Below, piece after piece: positions 1-6,251 of a stretch of DNA of 7,654 bases (position 1 is the stretch's first letter; every line of letters starts with the position of its first letter). This stretch comes from JBJGXI01 sp045635475 (GTDB lineage Bacteria > Bacillota > Bacilli > Bacillales > Amphibacillaceae): assembly GCF_045635475.1 (NCBI RefSeq), contig NZ_JBJGXI010000085.1, positions 1 to 7,654 of the forward strand, in the 5' to 3' direction. The position numbers and the translations under genes are program-made. A model generated the notes under the pieces. That model saw only the letters and a list, made by a program, of their open reading frames with translations, did no database searches and was not told the DNA's origin.

Positions 1-31
1 TTAATTATTAATTGGTTAGGAGGCATTCATA

Positions 32-967
32 ATGCTAAAAAAGATTCTGTTTTTTTTATCAACGGGGATCTTGGCTATGTTTCTATTAACAGCTTGTAGT
101 GAATCATCAACAGAGAACCAAACGGATGATAAGGTTCAGGTGGTAACCACCTATTCGATTGTTTATGATATTGTAAAAAACGTTGGCGGAGATTTAGTCG
201 AGGTGCATAGTTTGGCACCGATTGGTTCTAACCCACATGAATATGATCCACTTCCTGAGGATGTTCAAAAAACAACCGATGCTGACGCTGTCTTTTACAA
301 TGGACTAAATCTAGAAGCCGGAAATTCTTGGTTTGATCGTTTGATGGAAACAGCAGGGAAAGATGGAGACGACGCGCCAGTATTTCGTATGAGTGAAAAT
401 GTTGATGCGATGTATTTGACGACAGAAGGTAATGAAGGTGAAGAAGATCCCCATGCATGGTTGAATGTCCTGAATGGTATTAAATATGCGAAAAATGCTC
501 GGGATGGTTTAATTAAAGTTGATCCAGATCAAGCTGAAATATATGAGCAAAACGCAGCTGACTATATCGCCGAGTTAGAACAATTACACCAAGAAGCAAT
601 CGAAAAATTTAATGAGATACCAGAAGAAGAAAGAATTCTCGTAACTAGTGAAGGTGCCTTCAAATATTTCAGTGATGCTTATGGTTTCAGAGCAGAATAT
701 ATTTGGGAAATAAATCAAGAAAATCAAGGTACACCAGACCAAATTACAAGAATCGTAGATATTATCAATGACGAAGGAATTAAAGGATTATTTTTAGAAA
801 CAAGTATTGACCCACGTAGCATGGAAGCTGTTTCCAATGAAACAGATGTCGAGATTATGGGAAAAGTGTTTACGGATTCCTTAGGTGAACCAGGAGAAGA
901 TGGAGATACGTATATCAAAATGATGGAATGGAATATAAATACGATAAAAGAGGGATTATCAGAGTAA
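32..967 (+). CDS. mntA: Manganese-type metal ABC transporter substrate-binding lipoprotein (MntA/PsaA/TroA family)
   Basis: This is the extracellular binding lipoprotein that captures a divalent metal and hands it to an ABC permease. The start is ATG with AGGAGG at 18-23, 8 nt upstream. The 311-residue protein opens with a lipoprotein signal: KK, a hydrophobic stretch, and lipobox LTAC with Cys22 as the lipid-anchored residue. The four metal ligands of the cluster A-I family are visible: His69 (NPHEYDP), His141 (DPHAWLN), Glu207 (TSEGAFKYF) and Asp282 (FTDSLG). A Glu in third place is the set found in manganese binders such as pneumococcal PsaA; zinc binders usually have His there and a His-rich loop, which is absent here. 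IWEINQENQGTP is also typical of the Mn group. Metal choice and symbol are inferred. Tandem stops TAA TAG are followed by a terminator. No permease or ATPase gene lies downstream, so partners, if linked, are to the left. Confidence 0.93.
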   Translation: MLKKILFFLSTGILAMFLLTACSESSTENQTDDKVQVVTTYSIVYDIVKNVGGDLVEVHSLAPIGSNPHEYDPLPEDVQKTTDADAVFYNGLNLEAGNSWFDRLMETAGKDGDDAPVFRMSENVDAMYLTTEGNEGEEDPHAWLNVLNGIKYAKNARDGLIKVDPDQAEIYEQNAADYIAELEQLHQEAIEKFNEIPEEERILVTSEGAFKYFSDAYGFRAEYIWEINQENQGTPDQITRIVDIINDEGIKGLFLETSIDPRSMEAVSNETDVEIMGKVFTDSLGEPGEDGDTYIKMMEWNINTIKEGLSE

Positions 968-981
968 TAGAAAATGTTTTT

Positions 982-1023
982 CAGCCTTAGCCCTACACTT
1001 GACAGAGCTAAGGCTGTTTCTCT
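982..1023 (+). terminator. Rho-independent terminator after mntA
   Basis: A perfect 10-bp stem (CAGCCTTAGC at 982-991 pairing with GCTAAGGCTG at 1007-1016) with a 15-nt loop is followed by TTTCTCT. It begins 15 nt after the mntA stop and closes that operon. The T-run is interrupted, so efficiency may be moderate. Confidence 0.8.
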
Positions 1024-1027
1024 ATGA

Positions 1028-1190
1028 AAAGCTAGGAGATCATACGTAACCCAACCAAGCATAGTGTTAATAGCAACATCATCAGTAAACATATCGTATC
1101 TTGATGCCGCCAAATTAGTTGGCTAACGAAGAAGTGGAGGCTGCTGCAGTTATTGACGGGGAAGTCACCGGAGAATCAGCAGTACAATAG
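1028..1190 (+). pseudogene. Possible decayed 3' end of an unidentified gene (frameshifted)
   Basis: I do not recognise this. Two protein-like readings on the + strand join with a frame change near 1115-1124. The first (1028-1126) contains SIVLIATSSVNISYLDAAKL; the second (from 1119 to the TAG at 1188-1190) contains ANEEVEAAAVIDGEVTGE. The second has the Ala/Glu/Val-rich look of a real C-terminus and stops 10 nt before a strong terminator, as a true gene end would. There is no start codon with a ribosome site, and the first reading is open only from just after the mntA terminator, so at most a tail of a gene survives. The opposite strand of 1020-1113 is also open, which keeps the strand assignment uncertain. 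No function is proposed. Confidence 0.3.
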
Positions 1191-1200
1191 AAGAATGAAT

Positions 1201-1242
1201 AAAAACAGTTAATTGGTTATTACTACCGATTAACTGTTTTTT
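1201..1242. terminator. Strong bidirectional terminator
   Basis: A long stem pairs 1201-1217 (A-run, then CAGTTAATTGGT) with 1225-1241 (ACCGATTAACTG, then a T-run), with one G-T pair and a 7-nt loop. It has an A-run on the left and a T-run on the right, so it can work in both directions. No intact gene reaches it now; the two putative remnants at 1028-1190 (+) and 1242-1367 (-) end against it from either side. Confidence 0.85.
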
Positions 1243-1392
1243 CATCTATAGAATAATGATCGGTATAGCACATCTTGAGCATCCTTACCGTAGACCATAC
1301 ATAGGTGAACGCCGAAGGATAGATTACGATTCATGCCATTTTCCTCAAACAACTCTTCTAAGAACTTCTAAATGAATAAATACTTGTTTCAT
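1242..1392 (-). pseudogene. Possible decayed small gene or 3' gene fragment, minus strand
   Basis: I do not recognise this. On the minus strand a stop-free, protein-like stretch from 1367 to the TGA at 1242-1244 reads KFLEELFEENGMNRN and then LSFGVHLCMVYGKDAQDVLY. A different frame offers an ATG at 1390-1392 giving MKQVFIHLEVL before it stops at 1345-1347, so a single frameshift around 1345-1370 could join them into a roughly 50-residue product. The ATG has no convincing ribosome site. The 3' end abuts the bidirectional terminator at 1201-1242, which is what a genuine gene end would do. It may be the relic of a small protein gene or simply chance; no function is proposed. Confidence 0.28.
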
Positions 1393-1423
1393 CAACAAGT
1401 TTTCATACAGGTGTCCATACCTG
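1382..1423. repeat. Two small inverted repeats upstream of the nagA control region
   Basis: ACTTGTT (1382-1388) pairs with AACAAGT (1394-1400) around a 5-nt loop and is followed by TTT, so it could be a weak + strand terminator. CAGGT (1408-1412) pairs with ACCTG (1419-1423). The centre of the second repeat, GTCCATAC (1413-1420), differs by one base from the GTNTANAC core of GntR/HutC-type operators. Function is uncertain. Confidence 0.35.
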
Positions 1424-1446
1424 AAAGTTAATCCTGCACTCATTAA

Positions 1447-1464
1447 TGTATAGACAACTATACA
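1447..1464. promoter_or_regulatory. NagR-like (GntR/HutC family) operator
   Basis: The palindrome TGTATAG-ACAA-CTATACA contains GTATAGAC, a full match to GTNTANAC, the core bound by HutC-subfamily GntR repressors. Bacillus NagR (YvoA) binds related sites upstream of nagA and nagP and releases them when amino-sugar phosphates accumulate. The site covers the -35 element of the proposed nagA promoter, so a bound repressor would block initiation. Binding by a NagR homologue is inferred; its gene is not in this window. Confidence 0.62.
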
Positions 1465-1479
1465 TATTGGTGGTATGTT
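1451..1479 (+). promoter_or_regulatory. Proposed sigma-A promoter of nagA
   Basis: TAGACA (1451-1456, 5 of 6 to TTGACA) and TATGTT (1474-1479, 4 of 6 to TATAAT) are 17 bp apart, and TGG just before the -10 gives an extended -10 motif. Transcription would start near 1486, leaving a 5' leader of about 26 nt before the nagA ATG. The -35 lies inside the operator palindrome. Confidence 0.5.
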
Positions 1480-1511
1480 TAAAATACATATCCTAAACTG
1501 GTGGTGAAAAC

Positions 1512-2699
1512 ATGTATAACAACAATTTAATACTTACAAATATTCAGGTGTACACGGATAATGGTGTAATACCTGATGGTTATATAAAGATAGAAGATGG
1601 AAAAATAACTGATGTAAATGATATTAATCACCTTACTAAGAGTAAAGACATGGACATAGTTGCATTGCCTAACAAATCTAAAGCAATTCCAGGTATGATC
1701 GATATTCATATTCATGGTGTAAATGGATCAGATGTGATGGATGGAACAACAGAAAGTCTTTTGAACATGGTTTCATCTCTACCTCAAGAAGGTACGACTA
1801 GTTTCTTAGCTACGACGATCACTCAGGATAAAGAATTGATTGAAAAGGCATTGATAAATGCTAGTGACTTTATGTTAAATCATCAGCTATCTGGGCAATC
1901 AGAGATTATTGGAGTTCACTTAGAGGGACCATTCTTAAATAAAACAAAGGCTGGTGCTCAACCACTAAACCACATTATAGAACCTAATTTAGATTTATTT
2001 AAAAGATGGCAAGCTCTGGCTAACGATAATATTAAACTAGTCACTTTAGCTCCTGAAGAGCCTATGGCCACTGAGTTAATTCATTACTTAAAAGAGAACG
2101 GCATTATAGCTTCGGTAGGTCATTCCGATGCTACACTTGAGGAAGTTGATCACGCTATTAAAGCTGGCCTTTCTCATGTTACTCATTTGTTTAATCAAAT
2201 GAGCGGATTGCATCACCGGGAACCAGGTGTGGTAGGTGCTGCATTATTAAGAGATCATTTAATGGTAGAAATCATTACCGATGGTGTCCATGTAAGGCCA
2301 GAGGCAGTCCAATTAGCATACAAACAAAAAACTGCGGATAAAATGATTCTAATCACAGATGCAATGCGAGCTAAATGCTTGAAAAATGGAACGTATGATT
2401 TAGGAGGACAGCAAGTAACTGTTGAAGGTGGTAAGGCTCTTTTGGAGAATGGTACATTAGCGGGAAGTGTTTTACCGATGGGGCAAGCTTTAAAAAATGT
2501 ACTAACCTTTACGAATTGCACATTAGAGGAAGCGATAAGTATGACGTCAGTTAATCCTGCAAAAGAACTCGACATTTATGATCGAAAAGGTAGTCTTACA
2601 ATCGGGAAAGATGCTGATATTGTTATATTAGATGATGATCAAGAGATTTTAATGACTTTTTGTAGAGGAAAGCTTGCCTACCTGAAAAGAGCATTTTAA
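1512..2699 (+). CDS. nagA: N-acetylglucosamine-6-phosphate deacetylase
   Basis: NagA removes the acetyl group from GlcNAc-6-phosphate in the cytoplasm, giving glucosamine-6-phosphate and acetate for glycolysis or wall precursors. It is an amidohydrolase-superfamily barrel. Visible active-site residues are the HxH pair His66/His68 (GMIDIHIHG), Glu138 (HLEGPF), His204 (GHSDA), His225 (THLFNQM) and catalytic Asp283 (ITDAM), with DGVH around His260 likely contacting substrate. The intact HxH is the two-metal form seen in Bacillus NagA, unlike the E. coli type. Length (395 residues) is normal for the family. The ATG has GGTGGTGA at 1500-1507. Many Bacillus relatives have nagA-nagB-nagR; here nagA stands alone, with no nagB before the convergent chitinase gene. 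The operator at 1447-1464 indicates induction by amino sugars. Family identification is secure. Confidence 0.96.
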   Translation: MYNNNLILTNIQVYTDNGVIPDGYIKIEDGKITDVNDINHLTKSKDMDIVALPNKSKAIPGMIDIHIHGVNGSDVMDGTTESLLNMVSSLPQEGTTSFLATTITQDKELIEKALINASDFMLNHQLSGQSEIIGVHLEGPFLNKTKAGAQPLNHIIEPNLDLFKRWQALANDNIKLVTLAPEEPMATELIHYLKENGIIASVGHSDATLEEVDHAIKAGLSHVTHLFNQMSGLHHREPGVVGAALLRDHLMVEIITDGVHVRPEAVQLAYKQKTADKMILITDAMRAKCLKNGTYDLGGQQVTVEGGKALLENGTLAGSVLPMGQALKNVLTFTNCTLEEAISMTSVNPAKELDIYDRKGSLTIGKDADIVILDDDQEILMTFCRGKLAYLKRAF

Positions 2700-2782
2700 G
2701 ATTAAAGATATAATTGAGGCATACAAGGATTCTACCTTAGTTATATAATTTCGCATATAATACTATGAACATAGCCTCATAG

Positions 2783-2893
2783 CCTGCACAAGATAGGTTT
2801 GAGTTCAGTTTTAATCCAAAATTAAAAAGGCGCTTTCTAGAAAATCTAATTTATGGTGTTCTAAAAAATTCAGGTCTAGGTATGTTTTTCTAG
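2783..2893 (+). pseudogene. Possible decayed gene remnant downstream of nagA
   Basis: Between nagA and the terminator, one + frame is open for 36 codons up to TAG at 2891-2893 and reads like protein (PAQDRFEFSFNPKLKRRFLE, then NLIYGVLKNSGLG). In the same frame, ATG at 2765-2767 is separated from it by a stop at 2780-2782. The piece sits where a second operon gene (nagB or nagR in relatives) would be expected. DRFEF faintly recalls the last strand of GntR/UTRA regulators, but the similarity is too short to assign. There is no ribosome site. It could be chance in AT-rich sequence. Confidence 0.22.
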
Positions 2894-2915
2894 ACGGATA
2901 AATTGTTAGTAAATA

Positions 2916-2952
2916 GGAGGAGAGACCAAAAAACAAGTCTCTCCTCTTTGTT
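2916..2952. terminator. Terminator shared by nagA and the chitinase gene
   Basis: A perfect 10-bp GC-containing stem (GAGGAGAGAC at 2917-2926 with GTCTCTCCTC at 2937-2946, extendable by one G-T and one A-T pair) encloses a 10-nt A-rich loop. TTTGTT follows on the + strand; on the minus strand the tail is only CTATTTA. It sits 21 nt past the chitinase stop and is the only strong hairpin between the two genes, so it probably serves both, better for nagA. Confidence 0.75.
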
Positions 2953-2972
2953 AACGAGTATTATGAAATTGA

Positions 2973-5957
2973 CTAATTAAATAAGTTTATTTTTTTTCTT
3001 ATGGAAATCATCACAAAAATCGCACCGATACTAATGAGGAACAATCCAATAACTATCCAATTGTACATAGAGCTAGCCGTATCTGGAAGTTCATTCTGAT
3101 TAGTATTACCTTGATCCTCATCGTCTTGAGAACCGTTGCTTTCGTCAGAAGTAATTTCTGTAAAAACGCCATAAGTTGAGAAATGTGGAACTTCTAACGT
3201 GATTGTTCCATTTCCGACTTGTCCTCCACGATGTTCCCATTTATCGTTTACTTCATTATGATAGTAGATACTTACTTCATTTGAAGAATAGTTGGTTTCA
3301 TCATAGTCTAATACTAATGTAAATTTGCCGTTAAAGTCTTCACCATTAGGATATATAAAATCAAACTCATACACATCTCCTGCTTTCTCTAAACCTTTCA
3401 CAGTCTCATTTACTGCTCTAACGGTTAGAGTTGTACCTATTGGTAGATCAGCAGGTAACATTACTCTTGTATTACTTCCTTCAATCGAAATTTCTGATCC
3501 TGCTACGACTTCGGTTGTTTCGCCTACTTTAATTTGTTTCGAAGTTGGTTCGTCAGTATCCGGATCTGGTAGTTGATTTGACTCAGGAATTACAGATTCT
3601 TCAAATGTAATTAATGCTTCATTTAGGGCTGCAGAAGCATCATTTACTTCTTCTTGAGTTGCATTCTCATTATCTAGCACATCTTGTGCTACTGCTATTG
3701 CTGCATTTAGTGCATCAACTGCAGTTTGTGGATATTGCCCAGGTGCTGTTCCAACTTCTATATCTTTCGTTAAGTTGCCAGCAGTTTGAATAGTAGACGC
3801 TAATTCTACTTTATCTGCCTCAGAACCAGTTTCATCGTCAGAGCGATCAATCGGATCCTTTAATCCAGTGTAAAGTGTACTTAAAAGATCATTTCCGTGG
3901 TCTTGAGTAATTTCCCAAATCATCGCCCCACCAAGACCTTCTTCTCTAATATAATCAGCTTTTATAGCAATGGATTCCTTATCGTCATAGGTAATGAAGA
4001 TAGATTCCTCTTCATTAAATAGATAAGGCGTTTTTGTTCCCTCATCCCAGTAACGAGTATAACCATTATTTAAATAATCATCTTCAATGAATCGGTTGTA
4101 AGTCATTGAACCACTTGCGCCAAATGGTTGACGTAATCCATTGTTTTCGCTAGAAGTTACGTTATATCGATAACCATAAAAAGGAGTTCCCATTATTAGT
4201 TTTTCTGCAGGTACACCTGCATCTAAATAAGCTTGTATCGCTTTATCTACACTCCAAGTTTTTCCGTTATCGTCATACAGTGGAGCATTAAAATCTGCTA
4301 CTGCTTCCCAGCTACCATGGATGTCATAAGTCATTACTTGAACATAATCGAGGTATTGGTGGGTTTCACCCAGTGTTGCGTTGTTAATAAATCCTGTATT
4401 AGCTGCTCCTGCAATAGTTAGTAAGTAATGCTTACCGTCTTTTTCTCCTTGCTCATCCAATTTTTCTCGAAGTGTTTCTAATAGTTTTGGATAATTTTCT
4501 TTATCATCTGCATTTGGAGTTGTTCCAGGACCACCACCAGTTACAGGATATTCCCAATCCAAATCTACACCATCAAATCCATTCTCAATCATGTATTCAA
4601 CTGCATTATTTGCAAACATAGTTCTTGTTTCTTCAGTAGCTGAAGCTTCAGAGAAGTTTGCTGAACCACCCCAACCACCGATTGCAATTAACGTTTTAAA
4701 ATGTGGATGTTCTTCCTTAACTGCTTGAAGTTTTTCATAATTTTTTTGGTCTTGAGTAGGGTTGTCCGTAAAAATTTCAAAATCATTACTTATTTTACCA
4801 AAAGCGTAATTTAGATGTGTTAATCTGCTTGCATCTAAATCTGTTAAAATATCAAAAGATTGAGACCATCCTGCTAAATAACCAACAATATGGTTTGCAG
4901 GTGGTGTGTCTGCGGGATCCCAGCTTGGTAATTCAGTTGCTGGCCCTTCGTTATCAATTAGAAACACCCTTGTTACTGTTTTTGATTGTCCATTTGAATC
5001 AGTTGCAACTGCTTTAATGATGGCCTTCCCATCTTCTGGTGCAGATGTTGTTAACCAAGAAGTAGTATAGGAATCGCCGTCTTTTGTAGTTCCAGGGAAT
5101 TTCCAATAAGCAGAATCTGGTGCTTCCACTGTTTTTACAAAGAAATCAACTTTTTCAACATTAACATCAGCATTTACCGATAAATTGATAGTACCAGAAA
5201 ATCCACCTTCACCTGGTGTTGCTCCGTTAGGTTCTGGTGCTTGAATTTCACTAATCACAGGAAGTGGAGCTTCGGAGTTATCATCTGTTGGGATAACAAC
5301 TTCGATGGTTCCTTGGTGAAGCGACTGGTTGTCATAGATATCTTTTGTTTTCACACTAAGGCTATACGTATCACCTGAAGTTAGTCCAGTAACTTCATAT
5401 GATGTATCCTTTGTTACACCAACCTCGGTTCCATTTTGATATACAACATACTCAAAAAACTTGTCAGAAGTAGATGCTGTCCAAGACAGTGTAGCACTAC
5501 TGCTAGTTCTGTCAGATACGTTTAAATCCGTTGGAGCAGCAGGACCTTTAGGTTCCGTATAATTATCAACAAATATTTCTCTTTCTACAACTTCTTTATC
5601 TCCTGATTGATAAGTAATATCCATTTTCAGACTGTACTTACCATCTGGAACCCAAGGCTCCCCTGTTGGCCAGCTCCAGTCAAATGGAGCTGATGATTTT
5701 GGTGCGTATGGATAATAGTTCGTATCGGGCTCATTAAATGCTTTTGCTGAAAACATGATGCTTTCCACGGGTTTACCTTCAACTGGTACAGCCGTAATTG
5801 TTGGGCTTCCCTCTACTGAATTACCGTCTTCTTCAATTGTAGTCACTTTAATTGAAGCGCTTTCATCTTCGGCGGCTGCTACTTTAGATGTGTAAGGTAG
5901 AAAAACACTCCCTAATAAGAATGAGATAATTGTTAATATTGAGAATACTCTTTTCAA
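2973..5957 (-). CDS. Secreted, sortase-anchored multidomain chitinase (GH18)
   Basis: A family 18 chitinase that hydrolyses beta-1,4-GlcNAc links in chitin outside the cell. The start is TTG at 5957-5955 with AAAGGAG at 5973-5967, 9 nt away. Residues 1-29 are a signal peptide (cleavage likely after VAAA). Residues 35-135 and 233-337 are Ig-like beta domains that end alike (IFVDN, FLIDN); 138-222 is fibronectin type III. The GH18 barrel spans about 355-700: AIGGWGG (425-431), DGVDLDWEY (462-470) with acid Glu469 and helpers Asp465/Asp467, MTYD (542-545), and Trp681 in GGAMIWE. Residues 716-788 resemble a FIVAR helical module, followed by an acidic linker and a beta-rich domain at 807-935 ending PHFSTYGVF. 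The C-terminus is LPDTA (957-961), a membrane segment (about 966-985) and RKK, a cell-wall sorting signal. Function is secure; accessory-domain names are less so. Confidence 0.95.
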   Translation of the reverse strand: MKRVFSILTIISFLLGSVFLPYTSKVAAAEDESASIKVTTIEEDGNSVEGSPTITAVPVEGKPVESIMFSAKAFNEPDTNYYPYAPKSSAPFDWSWPTGEPWVPDGKYSLKMDITYQSGDKEVVEREIFVDNYTEPKGPAAPTDLNVSDRTSSSATLSWTASTSDKFFEYVVYQNGTEVGVTKDTSYEVTGLTSGDTYSLSVKTKDIYDNQSLHQGTIEVVIPTDDNSEAPLPVISEIQAPEPNGATPGEGGFSGTINLSVNADVNVEKVDFFVKTVEAPDSAYWKFPGTTKDGDSYTTSWLTTSAPEDGKAIIKAVATDSNGQSKTVTRVFLIDNEGPATELPSWDPADTPPANHIVGYLAGWSQSFDILTDLDASRLTHLNYAFGKISNDFEIFTDNPTQDQKNYEKLQAVKEEHPHFKTLIAIGGWGGSANFSEASATEETRTMFANNAVEYMIENGFDGVDLDWEYPVTGGGPGTTPNADDKENYPKLLETLREKLDEQGEKDGKHYLLTIAGAANTGFINNATLGETHQYLDYVQVMTYDIHGSWEAVADFNAPLYDDNGKTWSVDKAIQAYLDAGVPAEKLIMGTPFYGYRYNVTSSENNGLRQPFGASGSMTYNRFIEDDYLNNGYTRYWDEGTKTPYLFNEEESIFITYDDKESIAIKADYIREEGLGGAMIWEITQDHGNDLLSTLYTGLKDPIDRSDDETGSEADKVELASTIQTAGNLTKDIEVGTAPGQYPQTAVDALNAAIAVAQDVLDNENATQEEVNDASAALNEALITFEESVIPESNQLPDPDTDEPTSKQIKVGETTEVVAGSEISIEGSNTRVMLPADLPIGTTLTVRAVNETVKGLEKAGDVYEFDFIYPNGEDFNGKFTLVLDYDETNYSSNEVSIYYHNEVNDKWEHRGGQVGNGTITLEVPHFSTYGVFTEITSDESNGSQDDEDQGNTNQNELPDTASSMYNWIVIGLFLISIGAIFVMISIRKKINLFN

Positions 5958-6124
5958 ATAAATCTTCTCCTTTACTTATATTAATTTATTGATAGTAAAT
6001 AATTACTTTGATAGAAAGAGATAAGTTGATGTCGAGGTCTTTGATGTAGTAATTTCAAGCGCTTCAGTAGGGTTGGATGTTCACATAAAACGGACGTTAC
6101 ATAAGACTGGGAGAAAAATAGCAA
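5958..6124 (-). other. Chitinase 5' leader region
   Basis: The leader contains the chitinase ribosome site, an 8-bp palindrome AAGCGCTT at 6057-6064, a 7-bp inverted repeat (AATTACT 6001-6007 with AGTAATT 6048-6054) and two copies of CTTTGAT on the + strand. I found no hairpin followed by a T-run, so there is no sign of classical attenuation, and no convincing promoter close to the TTG start. The frame of the leader ORF at 6125-6160 stays open for 47 more codons after its stop, to 5983, so part of this could be a decayed small gene. Confidence 0.4.
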
Positions 6125-6160
6125 TTATGTACAATTCTTATAATCTAATTGTCGATTCAT
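6125..6160 (-). CDS. Tiny leader ORF (11 codons) with near-ideal ribosome site
   Basis: On the minus strand, GGAGGTG (complement of 6166-6172) lies 5 nt before an ATG at 6160-6158 that opens an 11-residue peptide, MNRQLDYKNCT, ending with TAA. The ribosome site is better than that of the chitinase gene, which starts about 170 nt further on in the same direction. It would lie on the transcript from the promoter at 6252-6280. It could be a regulatory leader peptide, or the start of a small gene cut by a stop, since the frame continues open for 47 codons. No stalling motif is recognised. Confidence 0.35.
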   Translation of the reverse strand: MNRQLDYKNCT

Positions 6161-6185
6161 TAATTCACCTCCAATTTTAATATAT

Positions 6186-6214
6186 TTGAAATTAAATTTT
6201 AAAATACCTATAAT
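6186..6214 (+). promoter_or_regulatory. Sigma-A-like promoter reading toward the CdaR-type gene
   Basis: TTGAAA (6186-6191, 5 of 6) and TATAAT (6209-6214, perfect) are separated by exactly 17 bp. Transcription would start near 6221, giving a leader of about 220 nt before the TTG start at 6445. The left arm of the inverted repeat (6199-6208) occupies the end of the spacer, touching the -10. The long leader leaves room for a nearer promoter as well. Confidence 0.6.
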
Positions 6215-6243
6215 TTATGCGAAATAATAATTTGGTATTTTAA
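6199..6243. promoter_or_regulatory. 10-bp inverted repeat spanning both promoters, likely operator
   Basis: TTAAAATACC (6199-6208) and GGTATTTTAA (6234-6243) are perfect inverted copies 25 bp apart. The centre-to-centre distance is 35 bp, about 3.3 helical turns. The left arm abuts the -10 of the rightward promoter; the right arm lies at the expected start of the leftward one. It is not followed by a T-run, so a terminator is unlikely. The binding protein is unknown; the adjacent CdaR-type regulator is the obvious candidate. Confidence 0.5.
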
Positions 6244-6251
6244 TAGTCTTG

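Larger units (their letters stand above)
2700..2972. other. Intergenic region between convergent nagA and chitinase genes
   Basis: These 273 bases hold no intact gene. They contain the possible remnant at 2783-2893 and the hairpin at 2916-2948. There are also two long-range inverted repeats: TGAGGC (2715-2720) with GCCTCA (2774-2779), and TCTAGAAAA (2836-2844) with TTTTCTAGA (2886-2894). I see no convincing promoter. Confidence 0.6.

Noticed and set aside
724..1113. Open minus-strand frame of 129 codons overlapping the end of mntA
   Set aside because: It runs antisense through the mntA 3' end and straight across the terminator hairpin, has a TTG start without a ribosome site, and its distal half is only the mirror of mntA. 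Its first 30 codons are protein-like but are better treated as part of the ambiguous remnant region 1028-1190.
2825..2840. cre-like GGCGCTTTCT between nagA and the chitinase gene
   Set aside because: It has about four mismatches to the consensus and lies downstream of both genes, where it would have no evident role.
6053..6066. Catabolite-repression (cre, CcpA) site around AAGCGCTT in the chitinase leader
   Set aside because: The central palindrome resembles cre, but both strands mismatch the consensus at about five fixed positions, so I do not call it.
5958..6124. Transcription attenuator between the leader ORF and chitinase
   Set aside because: No GC-rich stem followed by a T-run is present on the minus strand in this interval.
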